Below, one piece after another: positions 30,732 to 40,378 of a stretch of DNA of 64,000 nucleotides. The stretch is from Haloplanus salinarum (GTDB lineage: Archaea > Halobacteriota > Halobacteria > Halobacteriales > Haloferacaceae). Position numbers and translations under genes: made by a program. Positions within the stretch are counted from its first letter, which is position 1, and each line of letters begins with the position of its first letter. The notes below the pieces were generated by a model that made no database searches, had not been told where the DNA came from, and saw only the letters and a list, made by a program, of their open reading frames with translations. The stretch is taken from positions 2,486,987 to 2,550,986 of the forward strand of contig NZ_CP101823.1 of assembly GCF_024498175.1 (NCBI RefSeq). Reading direction: 5' to 3'.

Positions 30732-31778
30732 ATGTCGGTAACACTCGATCCGGACGACTCGGTGATCGTGCTCGCCCACGAGCAGTTCCCCGGCCGGGCG
30801 AAGACGGCCGTCGGCGTCCTCCGATACGCGGACTACGAGGTCGCGGCGGTGCTCGACCGCGCCCACGCGGGCGGGACGGTCACCGACCACGTCCCCGACG
30901 TGGACGACGCGCCGATCGTCGAGAACATGGACGCGGCGCTCGACTGCACCGATCCGGACGCGCTGGTGATCGGAATCTCACCCATCGGCGGCGAGTTCGA
31001 CGAGTCCTGGCGGCCGGACGTCCGGACCGCCATCGAGGCCGGCTGTGACGTGATCTCGGGGCTGCATTACTTCCTCGCGGACGACGCGGAGTTCGCCGCC
31101 CTCGCCGACGAAACCGGGGTCGACCTGATCGACGTCCGCCGCCCGCCCGCGGATCTGACCGTGAGCGAGGGCCGTGCCCACGAAGTCGACGCCGAGGTGG
31201 TGTTGACCGTCGGCACCGACTGCAACACGGGCAAGATGACGACGACGCTCGAACTCGTCGCCGCCGCCCGGGAACGGGGGATCGACGCGGGGTTCGTCCC
31301 CACCGGACAGACGGGGATCATGATCGCCGGATGGGGGATCCCGATCGACCGGACGATCGCCGACTTCGCCGCCGGCGCCGCCGAACGGATGGTCCTCGAG
31401 GCCGCGGCGGACCACGACGTCGTCTTCGTCGAAGGACAGGGGTCGATCGTCCACCCCGCCTACTCCGGGGTGACCTGTAGCCTGCTCCACGGCTCGATGC
31501 CGGACTCGCTCGTCCTGACCCACAGCGCGGGCACGGAGGCGATCCACGGCTACGAGTCGTTCGCCGTGCCGCCGATCGAGACGTACGTCGACCTCTACGA
31601 GTCGCTGGCGGCGCCGGTCGCGCCGGCGGAGATGGCCGCCGGCGCGCTCGATACTCGGGCGTTCGACGACGACGACGCGGCCCGGGACGCCGTCGCGGCC
31701 TACGGCGACGCCCTCGGCGCGCCCGCGACCGACCCCATCCGCTTCGGGGCCGAGGAGATACTCGACGACCTGCTATGA
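30732..31778 (+). CDS. DgcN-like D-glutamate N-acetyltransferase (DUF1611)
   Basis: A 348-aa protein of the DUF1611 family. The N-terminal Rossmann-like part (1-110) is followed by a P-loop-type segment G-T-D-C-N-T-G-K-M-T-T (about 160-170), then G-Q-T-G-I-M-I-A-G-W-G and a second nucleotide-handling motif V-E-G-Q-G-S-I-V-H-P. Members called DgcN transfer an acetyl group to D-glutamate in D-glutamate catabolism. The stop overlaps the next gene by 4 bases, and that gene is the matching DgcA family, which strengthens the call. Confidence 0.78.
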   Translation: MSVTLDPDDSVIVLAHEQFPGRAKTAVGVLRYADYEVAAVLDRAHAGGTVTDHVPDVDDAPIVENMDAALDCTDPDALVIGISPIGGEFDESWRPDVRTAIEAGCDVISGLHYFLADDAEFAALADETGVDLIDVRRPPADLTVSEGRAHEVDAEVVLTVGTDCNTGKMTTTLELVAAARERGIDAGFVPTGQTGIMIAGWGIPIDRTIADFAAGAAERMVLEAAADHDVVFVEGQGSIVHPAYSGVTCSLLHGSMPDSLVLTHSAGTEAIHGYESFAVPPIETYVDLYESLAAPVAPAEMAAGALDTRAFDDDDAARDAVAAYGDALGAPATDPIRFGAEEILDDLL

Positions 31779-32806
31779 ATACGAACTTCGAGCGACTCGG
31801 CCTGTCGATCGACGGCGAATTCGCCATCTCGCGGGGTGCGCGGACCGACGTTGAGACGGTCGTCGTCCGGGTGTGCGACGACGCCGGGCAGACGGGGATC
31901 GGCGCCGCCGCCCCGACCGCCCACTACGGGGAGACGGCCGACACCGTGACCGCGGTCCTGCCCACCCTCCTCGACGCCGTCGAGGGGGTCGACGACCCGC
32001 TGGCGCTGGGGCGGATCGAGCGCCGACTGCGCGGGACGATCCGCGACAACCCCGCCGCCCGCGCCGCGGTCAGCGTCGCCTGTCACGACCTCGCGACCCG
32101 TCGGCTGGGGATCCCGCTCTACCGCCACCTGGGTCTCGATCCCGGGCGTGCGCCCCCGACCTCCTATACGGTCGCCATCGACGAACCGGAGGCGATGGCC
32201 GACACGGCGGAGACGGCCGTCGGGGAGGGATACGGGATCCTGAAGGTGAAACTGGGGACCGACCGCGACCGCGAGCGCGTCGAGGCGGTGCGGGCCGCGG
32301 CCCCCGAGGCGACGATCCGGGTCGACGCCAACGAGGCGTGGGCGCCCCCCGAGGCGGTCGCGAAAAGCGAGTGGCTGGCCGACCTCGGCGTCGAGTTCGT
32401 CGAACAGCCGGTCCCGGCCGAGAACCCCGAGGGGCTGCGCCGCGTCCACGAGCGGAGCGCCCTCCCCGTCGCCGCCGACGAGTCCTGCGTGACGCTCCCG
32501 GACGTCCCGCGGGTGGCCGACCGCGTCGACATCGTGAACCTGAAGCTGATGAAATGCGGGGGGATCCGCGAGGCGGTCCGGATGGTCCACGCCGCCCGCG
32601 CACACGGCCTGGAGGTCATGCTCGGCTGCATGGTCGAGTCGACCGCCTCCATCGCCGCCGCCTGTCACCTGGCGCCGCTGATGGACTACGTCGACCTCGA
32701 CGGGGCGCTCCTGCTCGCCGAGGATCCCTACGAGGGGCCGAGCTACGCCGGCGGGACTGTCGCGTTTCCGGACCGACCGGGGACGGGCGTCCGGTCGATC
32801 GAATAG
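31775..32806 (+). CDS. DgcA-like N-acetyl-D-glutamate racemase / dipeptide epimerase
   Basis: A 343-aa enolase-superfamily enzyme of the L-Ala-D/L-Glu epimerase branch. The catalytic Lys pair is in L-K-V-K-L (about 154-158); metal ligands are D in V-D-A-N-E, E in F-V-E-Q-P and D in A-D-E-S. The second base Lys is in L-K-L-M-K-C-G-G. With the preceding DUF1611 gene it forms the DgcN-DgcA pair. Alternatively it racemises other N-acylated amino acids or dipeptides. Confidence 0.82.
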   Translation: MNTNFERLGLSIDGEFAISRGARTDVETVVVRVCDDAGQTGIGAAAPTAHYGETADTVTAVLPTLLDAVEGVDDPLALGRIERRLRGTIRDNPAARAAVSVACHDLATRRLGIPLYRHLGLDPGRAPPTSYTVAIDEPEAMADTAETAVGEGYGILKVKLGTDRDRERVEAVRAAAPEATIRVDANEAWAPPEAVAKSEWLADLGVEFVEQPVPAENPEGLRRVHERSALPVAADESCVTLPDVPRVADRVDIVNLKLMKCGGIREAVRMVHAARAHGLEVMLGCMVESTASIAAACHLAPLMDYVDLDGALLLAEDPYEGPSYAGGTVAFPDRPGTGVRSIE

Positions 32807-33034
32807 CGTCGGGGGCCGGAGCATCCCTCCGCGGCCACACGGCCGGGAACGCCCTCGGAGTGGGTGTCGGCTTCGATCGAATCGCTGGAGAACGTCATGT
32901 GTCCGACTGTCACGACGGCCCCCGAACGTCTATACCCCCCGTTTCATTCGACACCTCACACAACGGGGACGCAGGGCGCCGGACGGCCGACCGGAGCCGC
33001 CGTCCCGGGACCGACGCTTTCGGGCCGTCGGTGG

Positions 33035-34018
33035 TCAGTCGTCGGCCAGCCGGTCGGCCCACCCGTCGGTTCGGCGTCGGTCGCCGTCGCGGGTGAGAAA
33101 CAGGGCTGCGACTCCCTCACGGTCGTCGAGCAGCGGCGACGCACGGTCGTCGTCCATCACGAACGCGGCCGTGGAGTAGGCGTCGGCGGTCGTCGCGTCG
33201 GGCGCGACGACGGTGACGCTGGTGTCCGCCGTGGGCGACCGGCCGGTTCCGGGCGTGACGATGTGGTGGTTCGTCCGGTCCTCGTCGTAGAAGATGCGGT
33301 AGTCGCCGGACGTGGCGACGCCGCCGCGGTCGAGACGGAGGGTCGAGACGGTGCCGTCGCCGCGGGGGTCCTCGACCCCGACGCGCCATCGGGAGTCGGC
33401 ACCGGACCCGCCGAAGGCGCGGACGTCGCCTCCCGCCTCGACGAGGCCGGCGTCGACCCAGTCCCGGAGGACGGCCGTGCCGGCGTCGACCACCGCCCCC
33501 TTGGCGACGCCGTCGAGGGTGATGGGCGTTGGCGTCCGGAGTTCGGCGTCCGCGACTGCGACCGAGTCGAACGTCGCCTCGCCGACGCGGCGGCGGGCGT
33601 CGGTCGGGGCGTCGCGTCCCGACTCGTAGGCCGTCACGACCGGGAGGACGGTCGGATCGAACGCCCCGTCGGTGCGGTCGTAGACGCGCCGACACTGCCG
33701 GAGGAGCGAGACCAGCGCCGGCGACGGATCGGCGAGGACGCCCGCCTCGTTCAGACGCGCCACCTCGCCGTCGGGGTCGTGGCGCGTGAACACCGACTCC
33801 AGCCGCGACATCTCGGCGAACGCGCGTTCGACGCCGATCTCGGCCCGGTCGGGCGCTCGCGTGACCGCGGTGACGGTCACGAGCGTCCCCATCATGAGCC
33901 GGGTGCTGCGGACCTCGGTGAGGTCCCCGCGGACCAGGAGCGTCCGCCCGAGGAGACCGGCGCCGGCCACGCCGCCGGCGGCCGCCGTCAGGAACGATCG
34001 GCGGTCGAGTTCACGCAT
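33035..34018 (-). CDS. apbE: FAD:protein FMN transferase (ApbE)
   Basis: A 327-aa secreted enzyme. The N-terminus D-R-R-S-F-L-T-A-A-A-G is a Tat-like signal and anchor. Family motifs: M-M-G-T near 42-45, G-A-F-D-P-T, the L-D-G-V-A-K-G-A-V-V-D motif and E-A-G-G-D. ApbE attaches FMN to Thr/Ser of flavoproteins. Its stop codon side overlaps nothing, but its start overlaps the NosR-like gene by 8 bases; that protein has an FMN-attachment motif, so it is the likely client. Confidence 0.85.
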   Translation of the reverse strand: MRELDRRSFLTAAAGGVAGAGLLGRTLLVRGDLTEVRSTRLMMGTLVTVTAVTRAPDRAEIGVERAFAEMSRLESVFTRHDPDGEVARLNEAGVLADPSPALVSLLRQCRRVYDRTDGAFDPTVLPVVTAYESGRDAPTDARRRVGEATFDSVAVADAELRTPTPITLDGVAKGAVVDAGTAVLRDWVDAGLVEAGGDVRAFGGSGADSRWRVGVEDPRGDGTVSTLRLDRGGVATSGDYRIFYDEDRTNHHIVTPGTGRSPTADTSVTVVAPDATTADAYSTAAFVMDDDRASPLLDDREGVAALFLTRDGDRRRTDGWADRLADD

Positions 34019-36284
34019 CGCCGTCACCCCCGTCGAGCCAGGCCGTCCCCGAACAGCCACACGACGCGTCCGACCCCGAACAGCCACACGACGCGTCCGA
34101 ACCCGGGGCGTCGCCACCCGCCGTCTCCCGGCGGACCATGTCGACGACGGTGCCGTCGGGGACGAGGTCGGAACTCCCCGCGTACGGCTCCGTCTCACCG
34201 CCGTCGGTCACGGCGCGTTCGGCGAGGAGGCGCTGTTGCTCTGTCGTCCGGTCCTCGGGGCGAATCCGCTCGATGAGCGCGGGATCCCGCCACGCGTCGA
34301 CCGTGAACCCGTGTTCGTTGTCGTACTGGAGGACGACCGGACACCCCTCGGGGTCGTAGTAGTTGTCGACACAGACCGAACACTGGAAACACTGGAACCG
34401 GTCGATCGAGCCGTCGTCCTCGATGGCCTGGAACTCGCAGTCGCTCTGGCATTTCACGCAGTCGCCACAGAGGTCGTATCGCTGGATCGGCTCCCGCTGG
34501 AGGACGTTGCCGAGCGCCAACCCGGCACCGAGCGGACAGACGTACCGGCAGTAGGGCCGGAACATGAACGCGCCCGAGACGACGAGCAGCGCCGACCACG
34601 CGATGTAGACGGGGTCGGTCACCAGCGAACTGTAGAAGGCCGCCTTGAACGGCTCGACCTTCGCCAACGTCGCGCCGAAGTCCGTCGAGATTACGAACCC
34701 GATCACGATGGCGACGAAAAGCGGATAACGGAGCTTCTCGAGTTTGACGTGGTACTCCCGGGGGAGTTCGTACTCCCAGGGCGTCAGCTTGTAGAGCAGT
34801 TCCGAGAGGGCCCCGAACGGGCAGATCCACCCACAGAAGACGCCACGGCCCCACTTCGGGATGACGAGCGCGATGCAGATGAACGTGATCGCGACGAGCG
34901 GGGCCGAGAAAAACAGCGCCCACCGGAAACCGCCGGCGGTCGCCCACGAGACGAGTTCCCGAACGAGGATCGCGATCTGTTGGGTGGTGGGCTGGGTGGG
35001 ATGGTACCAGCCGATGAAGGCGAGTGTCACCCCCAGCGTGCCGATGCGGAGGCGGTTGGTCGTCCACCCCGTTCGGCGGCTGATCCGCGAGCGGAAGGTG
35101 AAGATGCCGACGATTCCCGTGAGGAAGACGACGAGCGCGGCGGCGGCGAGCCAGTTGTCCTGCCACGCGGACTCGACGGTTCCGACCCACGCCGGCACCG
35201 TCCGGGCGGCCACGGCGTCGACCGGGCGCCGGACGGCCAACCCGCCGGGACCGTAGGTCCGGCTGAGGCGCTCCCCGCCCACGGTCAGATCGAGGACGAA
35301 CGGGCTGGCGGTGTCGAGGGTACCCTCGATCGCCAGAGCGGCGCTCCAGTCCACGCCGTCGATCCGCGTCTCGTGGACCGGCGGCGCGTACGACCGGGTC
35401 CACTGGTGGAGTCGGAGCCGCTCCGGCCGGGACGCCGATCCCGGGGCGTTCAGACCCACCCAGAGGACCGTCGCGTTGGCGTCCGGGGGGCCGGCGGCCC
35501 GGTCGGCGAACAGGCTCCGCTTGACGGGGTCGGATTCGATGGGCGCCGCATAGAGCGTCAGGGAGTCGTTCGATCCGGCCGTCGCGTCCGGCGCCCCGGC
35601 GTCCCACCGGGCGAGCGGCGCTCCACGACCCAGGTCGCCGAGCGTCATCCGGCGTTCCGACGACTGGTTCGTCGCCGTCTCGTTCGTCGACCCGTCGTCG
35701 AGCGCCGATTCGGAGACGATGCCCTTCTCTTTGGCCACGATCCGGGCCGACCGCGTCACCGTCTCGATGGAGGCCCGGGTCGTCACGGACGCGCCGGTGA
35801 GCGCGTCGACGTGGTGTTCGTTCCCGTCGGGGTCACGGAGCGTGACGTCCTGTGTGACCGACATCCCGACCATCTGGTAGCTGAACCGCCGCAGGCGCTG
35901 GATGGCCGATGCGCGGTCGAAGAAGGGTTCGTGCTGTTCGACGAGTTCGACACCGCGGAGGGTGCCGTTGGTGTCGAGCGCGACCAGAAACTCGATGGGT
36001 TCGTCGCCGTATCCCTCGACATCGACGACGTTGCTCGTGAGGAAGACGTAGCCCGCGAGCTGCCGTTCGCCGTCGACCTGCCGGTAGGCCCCGACCGTTC
36101 GATACTGGCCGGAGGGCTCGGAGAAGTCGTCGGCGCCGGGGTAGACCTTCGTCAGGCTCCGCTCGGAGAACGGATCGTCGATGGTGGTCCGATCGACGGC
36201 GACCACCGGAGCCGGCACGGCGAGGACGAGGAGGAGGGCGAACACGACGGCGATCCGGCGGCGCCGGCTCACGGTCGACGACAC
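34011..36284 (-). CDS. NosR-like FMN-binding Fe-S membrane protein
   Basis: A 757-aa protein. Signal peptide 1-29; extracytoplasmic FMN-binding domain (about 55-180) with the attachment motif T-G-A-S-V-T; a second external domain (about 190-370). Six or so membrane helices (about 375-590) follow, carrying C-G-W-I-C-P and C-R-Y-V-C-P clusters. A cytoplasmic ferredoxin-like part has C-x2-C-x2-C-x3-C and C-F-Q-C-S-V-C. NosR-type proteins feed electrons to nitrous oxide reductase. No nosZ is seen in the window, so another electron acceptor is possible. The C-terminus has a perfect nine-residue tandem repeat rich in Cys. Confidence 0.78.
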   Translation of the reverse strand: MSSTVSRRRRIAVVFALLLVLAVPAPVVAVDRTTIDDPFSERSLTKVYPGADDFSEPSGQYRTVGAYRQVDGERQLAGYVFLTSNVVDVEGYGDEPIEFLVALDTNGTLRGVELVEQHEPFFDRASAIQRLRRFSYQMVGMSVTQDVTLRDPDGNEHHVDALTGASVTTRASIETVTRSARIVAKEKGIVSESALDDGSTNETATNQSSERRMTLGDLGRGAPLARWDAGAPDATAGSNDSLTLYAAPIESDPVKRSLFADRAAGPPDANATVLWVGLNAPGSASRPERLRLHQWTRSYAPPVHETRIDGVDWSAALAIEGTLDTASPFVLDLTVGGERLSRTYGPGGLAVRRPVDAVAARTVPAWVGTVESAWQDNWLAAAALVVFLTGIVGIFTFRSRISRRTGWTTNRLRIGTLGVTLAFIGWYHPTQPTTQQIAILVRELVSWATAGGFRWALFFSAPLVAITFICIALVIPKWGRGVFCGWICPFGALSELLYKLTPWEYELPREYHVKLEKLRYPLFVAIVIGFVISTDFGATLAKVEPFKAAFYSSLVTDPVYIAWSALLVVSGAFMFRPYCRYVCPLGAGLALGNVLQREPIQRYDLCGDCVKCQSDCEFQAIEDDGSIDRFQCFQCSVCVDNYYDPEGCPVVLQYDNEHGFTVDAWRDPALIERIRPEDRTTEQQRLLAERAVTDGGETEPYAGSSDLVPDGTVVDMVRRETAGGDAPGSDASCGCSGSDASCGCSGTAWLDGGDGDA
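34047..34100 (-). repeat. 27-bp perfect tandem repeat in the NosR-like gene
   Basis: Two identical 27-bp units (34047-34073 and 34074-34100) encode two copies of G-S-D-A-S-C-G-C-S. Exact identity at DNA level points to recent duplication or slippage. The C-x-C pairs could bind a metal. Confidence 0.85.
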
Positions 36285-36488
36285 GTCCCGAACGGGGTGC
36301 AGTGATGGGTCGGCTCGCCGAACCCGCCGTGAACCGCCCGAACGCGTTCGGTTCCGTCGTCGGGGAGGGTCGGTGTTTCGGACACGATTCCCATCCCCAC
36401 GTCGTTCATATTAATTATACGGGAACCGTTCACACGGCAGACACGATCGGCGTCCGAATCCCCCGAAAGGGGGCCCCGGACCGCGAGG

Positions 36489-38018
36489 CTACCAGTCGGC
36501 GAAGACCGTCTCTCCGCCCGCCCGCTCGATGTAGTCGCGTTGCATCCGCTCGATGGCGTCGGGGAGGGTAGCGCCGTCGTCGACCGCCTCGCGCACGCGA
36601 GCCTTCTTCCACGTGCTCGGGACGGTCCCGTCGCGGCGGCGTTCGATGGGGGCGAGGGTGGCGTCGGCGACGTCGGGAGCGAGGCCGGCGTCCCGGAGGC
36701 CGCGGCGGGCGTACGCGAACAGTTCGTCGTAGACGGTCTCGGGATCCGCGGTCCGGTCGCCGTCGGCGGTCACCCAGGCGAGGTCCGCGTCCGGACCGTC
36801 GTCGACGACGTCGTAGAAGCAGTCGCGGGCCGCCGTCCACGGCAACTCGGTCAGAGAGTGGTTCGCGACGCCCAGTCCCCGGAGCAGGCCGACGACGAGG
36901 ACCTGGGTGGCCACGGTGTCACGCACCGTCGGCTGCGTGGGGAGCGGGCGGTACTCGATGCGAAGCGACGCGCCGTCCGGCTCCGTGCCGACGGGTTGGC
37001 CGCCGACGACGCCCCGGACCCACCGCCAGTGGACGCCGCGCTTGTGGTCGTACTCCCGGAGTGTCGACCGGTACGGGCTGGCGTCCGGGTCCGCGTCGTC
37101 GTCCGCGAGCACCGGCGCGTACGTCTCGTCGGCGGCGACGCGGTCGACCACGTCCGTCGCCCGCTCCAGATCCTCGGGAAACCGGACCTTCCCCTCGCCG
37201 CGCGGCGCGTCGGCGTTGATGCTCCCCTCGAAGACCGGGATCCGGAGTTCGTGGGGCGTGGCGTCGATCACCGCGGGGTCGTCGTCGTAACAGTCCGCGG
37301 GGAGGAAGGGGGCGTTGCTCGTCAGCGAGAGCACCGGCCCCATCGTCCGGATGGCGAGGTTGAAATAGCGGGGGAAGGCGTCGGTATCGGGGATCTGGAG
37401 GTGTGGCTGGATCGACGTCGCGAGCGACTCCATGAGGATGGTCGGGTACGCCAGGGAGGCGCCGGGGACGTCGAGCGTGATCGTCCCGCCGCTTCGCTCC
37501 AGGATCTCGTTGTCGAGGGCGACGTATCGGGGGTGGTGACGCATGTTCTCGGCGACGACGACGCCCTCGCGCTCCTCGATCGCACCGAGGTAGGCGTCGG
37601 TCCCCTCGGCCGGCGGAATCGTCCACATGGCGTCGAGGACGGGCGCGAGGTCGACGTCGTCGAGCGCCGCGGCCGCCGCGTCGACGTTCGCCCGGATCCG
37701 GTCGGCCTGGTCGGCGATCCCCGCGGCGTCGAAGGTCGTCGCCGCCGAGTTCACCTCGAAGTTGTGAACGCCGAGTTCCTTCCCGCAGTCGGCCCGGTCG
37801 AAGACCGCCTCGGGCACCCGCGCGAGTCGACGCGCGTCGTCGACGACGTACCCTTCGAGTTCCATCCCGACCGCGAACTCGTCGGTGTCGAGTCGGCCCG
37901 ATCGGATGTCCGCCCGGATGCGCTCGGCCTGCTCGCGGACCCGTCGCTCGAACGTCGCCCGCGTCTCGGGATCGGTCGACTCCGCCACGGCGCCGACGAG
38001 CGACGAATCGCCATCCAT
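36489..38018 (-). CDS. Glutamate-cysteine ligase-like protein
   Basis: A 509-aa protein. F-A-V-G-M-E-L-E-G-Y-V-V-D (about 46-58) matches the opening strand of GCS-type carboxylate-amine ligases. H-N-F-E-V-N and the later R-I-E-Y-R-P-L-P-T-Q-P-T active-site strand also fit. Haloarchaea use gamma-glutamylcysteine as main thiol, but the characterised ligase there is shorter, so this longer paralogue may use another amine. Its ATG shares one base with the pspA stop. Confidence 0.6.
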   Translation of the reverse strand: MDGDSSLVGAVAESTDPETRATFERRVREQAERIRADIRSGRLDTDEFAVGMELEGYVVDDARRLARVPEAVFDRADCGKELGVHNFEVNSAATTFDAAGIADQADRIRANVDAAAAALDDVDLAPVLDAMWTIPPAEGTDAYLGAIEEREGVVVAENMRHHPRYVALDNEILERSGGTITLDVPGASLAYPTILMESLATSIQPHLQIPDTDAFPRYFNLAIRTMGPVLSLTSNAPFLPADCYDDDPAVIDATPHELRIPVFEGSINADAPRGEGKVRFPEDLERATDVVDRVAADETYAPVLADDDADPDASPYRSTLREYDHKRGVHWRWVRGVVGGQPVGTEPDGASLRIEYRPLPTQPTVRDTVATQVLVVGLLRGLGVANHSLTELPWTAARDCFYDVVDDGPDADLAWVTADGDRTADPETVYDELFAYARRGLRDAGLAPDVADATLAPIERRRDGTVPSTWKKARVREAVDDGATLPDAIERMQRDYIERAGGETVFADW

Positions 38019-38821
38019 CAGGCCGATCCCTCGTCGTCCTCGCTGTCCCGCAACTCGTCGAGTTCGGCCTCGATCTCGTCGTCGGCGACGTCCACATCGG
38101 CCGAACCTTCCGACTCGCCGCCACTCTCGCCCAGTTCGCTCTTGAGCGTCTCCAGTTCCGCGTCCACCTCGCTTTCCGTCCGGCCGGCCGACAGCTGGCG
38201 GTCGATCTCGTCCTCGTCCGAGAGGGCGTCCTCGAAGGCCCCCGACTCTTGGAGTTCGTCCATCGCGGCCGAGCGGGCCTCCATGTCGTCGGTCCGCTCC
38301 TCGGCGCGCTCAAGCGCCCGGCTCACGTCGCTCATCTCGTCGCCGACGCCGCTCATGGCCTCCGAGACGCGGGTCGACGCCTCCGCGGCCTCGTAGCGGG
38401 CCTTCATCGTCTCCTTTTTCGTCCGGAACTCCTCGATCCGGCTCTGCAGATCGTTTTTCTTCTCGACCAGGTCGTCCTGTGTCGACTGGAGGTCCGCGAT
38501 CTGTGTCTCCAGCTCCTCGATCTGACTCATCTTCTCTTTCTTTTTCTCCAGGGCCCGCCGCGCCAGGTCGTCGCGGTCCTGTTGGACGGCCTCGCGTGCC
38601 TGTTCGTTGTGTTTCTCGACGTTCTCCTCCAGCCGCCGTTTCTGTATCTCGAGGCGCTTTTTCTGGGTCGTCAGATCCGCGATCCCCTGTTTGACCTGCT
38701 GTAACTCGTCGCGCATCCGCTCGTAGGAGTAATCGAGCGTCTCCGTCGGGTCCTCGGCCCGATTCAGGAGGGCGTTGAGCTTCGACCGGACGACGTAGGA
38801 GGCCCGCGAGAGTATTCCCAT
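38018..38821 (-). CDS. pspA: PspA/IM30 (Vipp1) family membrane-stress protein
   Basis: A 267-aa, almost wholly helical protein. The start (M-G-I-L-S-R-A-S-Y-V-V-R-S-K-L-N-A-L-L-N) is the amphipathic membrane-binding helix, and long coiled coils run from about 30 to 180. It has an acidic haloarchaeal tail (about 220-267). PspA proteins are ESCRT-III relatives that stabilise damaged membranes. The downstream ligase-like gene is probably co-transcribed. Confidence 0.85.
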   Translation of the reverse strand: MGILSRASYVVRSKLNALLNRAEDPTETLDYSYERMRDELQQVKQGIADLTTQKKRLEIQKRRLEENVEKHNEQAREAVQQDRDDLARRALEKKKEKMSQIEELETQIADLQSTQDDLVEKKNDLQSRIEEFRTKKETMKARYEAAEASTRVSEAMSGVGDEMSDVSRALERAEERTDDMEARSAAMDELQESGAFEDALSDEDEIDRQLSAGRTESEVDAELETLKSELGESGGESEGSADVDVADDEIEAELDELRDSEDDEGSA

Positions 38822-38901
38822 ACCCCCCGTTCGGGGCGCGAGCCTTAAAATCTCACCCGCCGAGCGGAGGAGTTGAGGCGCTGGACCGCTTACGCCGGTC
38901 C

Positions 38902-39486
38902 GTGCCGACCGAACGCGTCCACCTCCCCGGCGGTCGAGCGGGACGAGCGAGCCTGGACACCGACACGGACGCCGACGCCCTCGTCGTCGCCTGCCCCCCA
39001 CATCCCCGGCACGGCGGCGACCGTCACGACGCCCGCCTCGGGGCCGTGAGCGACGCGCTCCCCGACCGGATCGACTGCCTACGCTTCGACTACGGCCCCT
39101 GGGACGGGGGTCGGGGCGAACGCGACGACGCCCGGACGGCTCACGCCTGGGCCGCCGACCGCTACGATCGGATCGGCCTCTTCGGCTACAGTTTCGGCGG
39201 CGGCGTCGCCCTCCTGACCGCCGCCGAGACGTCCACCGCCGTCGCCGCCCTCTCGCCGGTCGCGGAACTGGACGATGGAAGCGACGTCGTCGCCACCGTC
39301 CCCCGGATCGACGCCCCGCTGTGGGTGGGATACGGCGCCCGGGACGACACCGTCGACGCCGCGGCCGTCGCCGACGCGGCCACGGGCGGGAGCACCGTCG
39401 AGCGGTTCCCGGCCGATCACTTCTTCGTCGGGCAGGAACGGAACGTGGGCGAGCGGGTGGCCGCCTTCTTCGCCGACGTCGTGTAG
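38902..39486 (+). CDS. Alpha/beta hydrolase (dienelactone/BAAT-like)
   Basis: A 194-aa protein with GTG start. The nucleophile elbow is G-Y-S-F-G-G (about 94-99); D in G-A-R-D-D-T (about 148) and H in A-D-H-F-F (about 172) complete the triad. The size fits the minimal hydrolase fold. Substrate unknown. Confidence 0.75.
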   Translation: MPTERVHLPGGRAGRASLDTDTDADALVVACPPHPRHGGDRHDARLGAVSDALPDRIDCLRFDYGPWDGGRGERDDARTAHAWAADRYDRIGLFGYSFGGGVALLTAAETSTAVAALSPVAELDDGSDVVATVPRIDAPLWVGYGARDDTVDAAAVADAATGGSTVERFPADHFFVGQERNVGERVAAFFADVV

Positions 39487-39528
39487 CCCGACCGACGGTT
39501 CTTTGGGTCGGGGACCGTAGGCCGTCGC

Positions 39529-40062
39529 GTGTCACCGACGCGTCGCACCCGACGGGACGTACTGGGACTGCTCGCGACCGCGGTCGGGGGAGCGGCCGGC
39601 TGTGCCGGCGGCGGGAGCGACGGCGGCAGCGAATCGCCGTCGGACACCGGAACGACGACGGAAACGGCCACCGCCGCGGCGGCCGACCGCGACCTCCGGG
39701 AGGCGAACGTCGTGGACGTGACCGTCGAGTCGACGGCGGAGGGATACCGGTTCGACGTGACGCTCCACCACGACGACGCCGGCGAGGACGGGTACGCGAA
39801 CTGGTGGCAGGTCGAGACGCTCGACGGCGACCGACTCGGCCGCCGCGATCTCGCACACCCCCACGGCACCCGGCCGTTCACGCGCTCGGCCACCGTCTCG
39901 GTGCCCGAGGGGACGGCCTGCGTCGTCGTCCGGGGGCACGACCGGACCCACGGCTACGGGGGGCGGGCGATGGTGGTGGACGTCGGGACGGGGGTGACCG
40001 AGGCCGTCCCGCAGGGACCGGAGCGGGAGTCGACGGTCGGCCGCGCGTGTCCGAACGGGTAG
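39529..40062 (+). CDS. Tat lipoprotein, haloarchaeal
   Basis: A 177-aa protein with GTG start. Twin-arginine R-R-D-V-L and lipobox G-A-A-G-C25 mark a Tat-exported lipoprotein. A Ser/Thr/Gly linker (26-50) precedes an immunoglobulin-like beta domain. The last Cys near the end may bond within the domain. Function unknown. Confidence 0.65.
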   Translation: MSPTRRTRRDVLGLLATAVGGAAGCAGGGSDGGSESPSDTGTTTETATAAAADRDLREANVVDVTVESTAEGYRFDVTLHHDDAGEDGYANWWQVETLDGDRLGRRDLAHPHGTRPFTRSATVSVPEGTACVVVRGHDRTHGYGGRAMVVDVGTGVTEAVPQGPERESTVGRACPNG

Positions 40063-40063
40063 G

Positions 40064-40330
40064 CTACTCCTCGTCGGTGCCGCTCGTCCGCTCCTGCCGG
40101 GACAGTTTGAGGTACGCGGCGAACCCGAGGATGGTGGCCGGCCAGAGGCCGACGAACTGACCGCGCTGTTCGTCGCCGCGCACGTAGTAGTAGTAGAGCG
40201 CGAGGGCGACCGAGCCGATGGAGGCCAACCCTGCGGGTCCGAGGCCGCTCGCTTCGAGTTCGTCCGCCAGTGCGTTCGTCGAGTCTTCGTCGGTTGCTTG
40301 ACTCACGTACACTAGTTGATCCACATACAC
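40064..40330 (-). CDS. Small two-helix membrane protein
   Basis: An 88-aa protein with a charged start and hydrophobic helices at about 33-50 and 58-76. It starts at ATG 40330; a shorter start is possible. A haloarchaeal hypothetical, convergent with the lipoprotein gene 1 bp away. Confidence 0.5.
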   Translation of the reverse strand: MYVDQLVYVSQATDEDSTNALADELEASGLGPAGLASIGSVALALYYYYVRGDEQRGQFVGLWPATILGFAAYLKLSRQERTSGTDEE

Positions 40331-40378
40331 ATATACTGTCGGACTGGGTCGACGGGCCCTGACGGACGCGAGGCGGAC

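Noticed and set aside
33786-36305. 839-codon open frame opposite the NosR-like gene
   Set aside because: Antisense shadow with no domain; the minus strand shows signal peptide, helices and Fe-S motifs.
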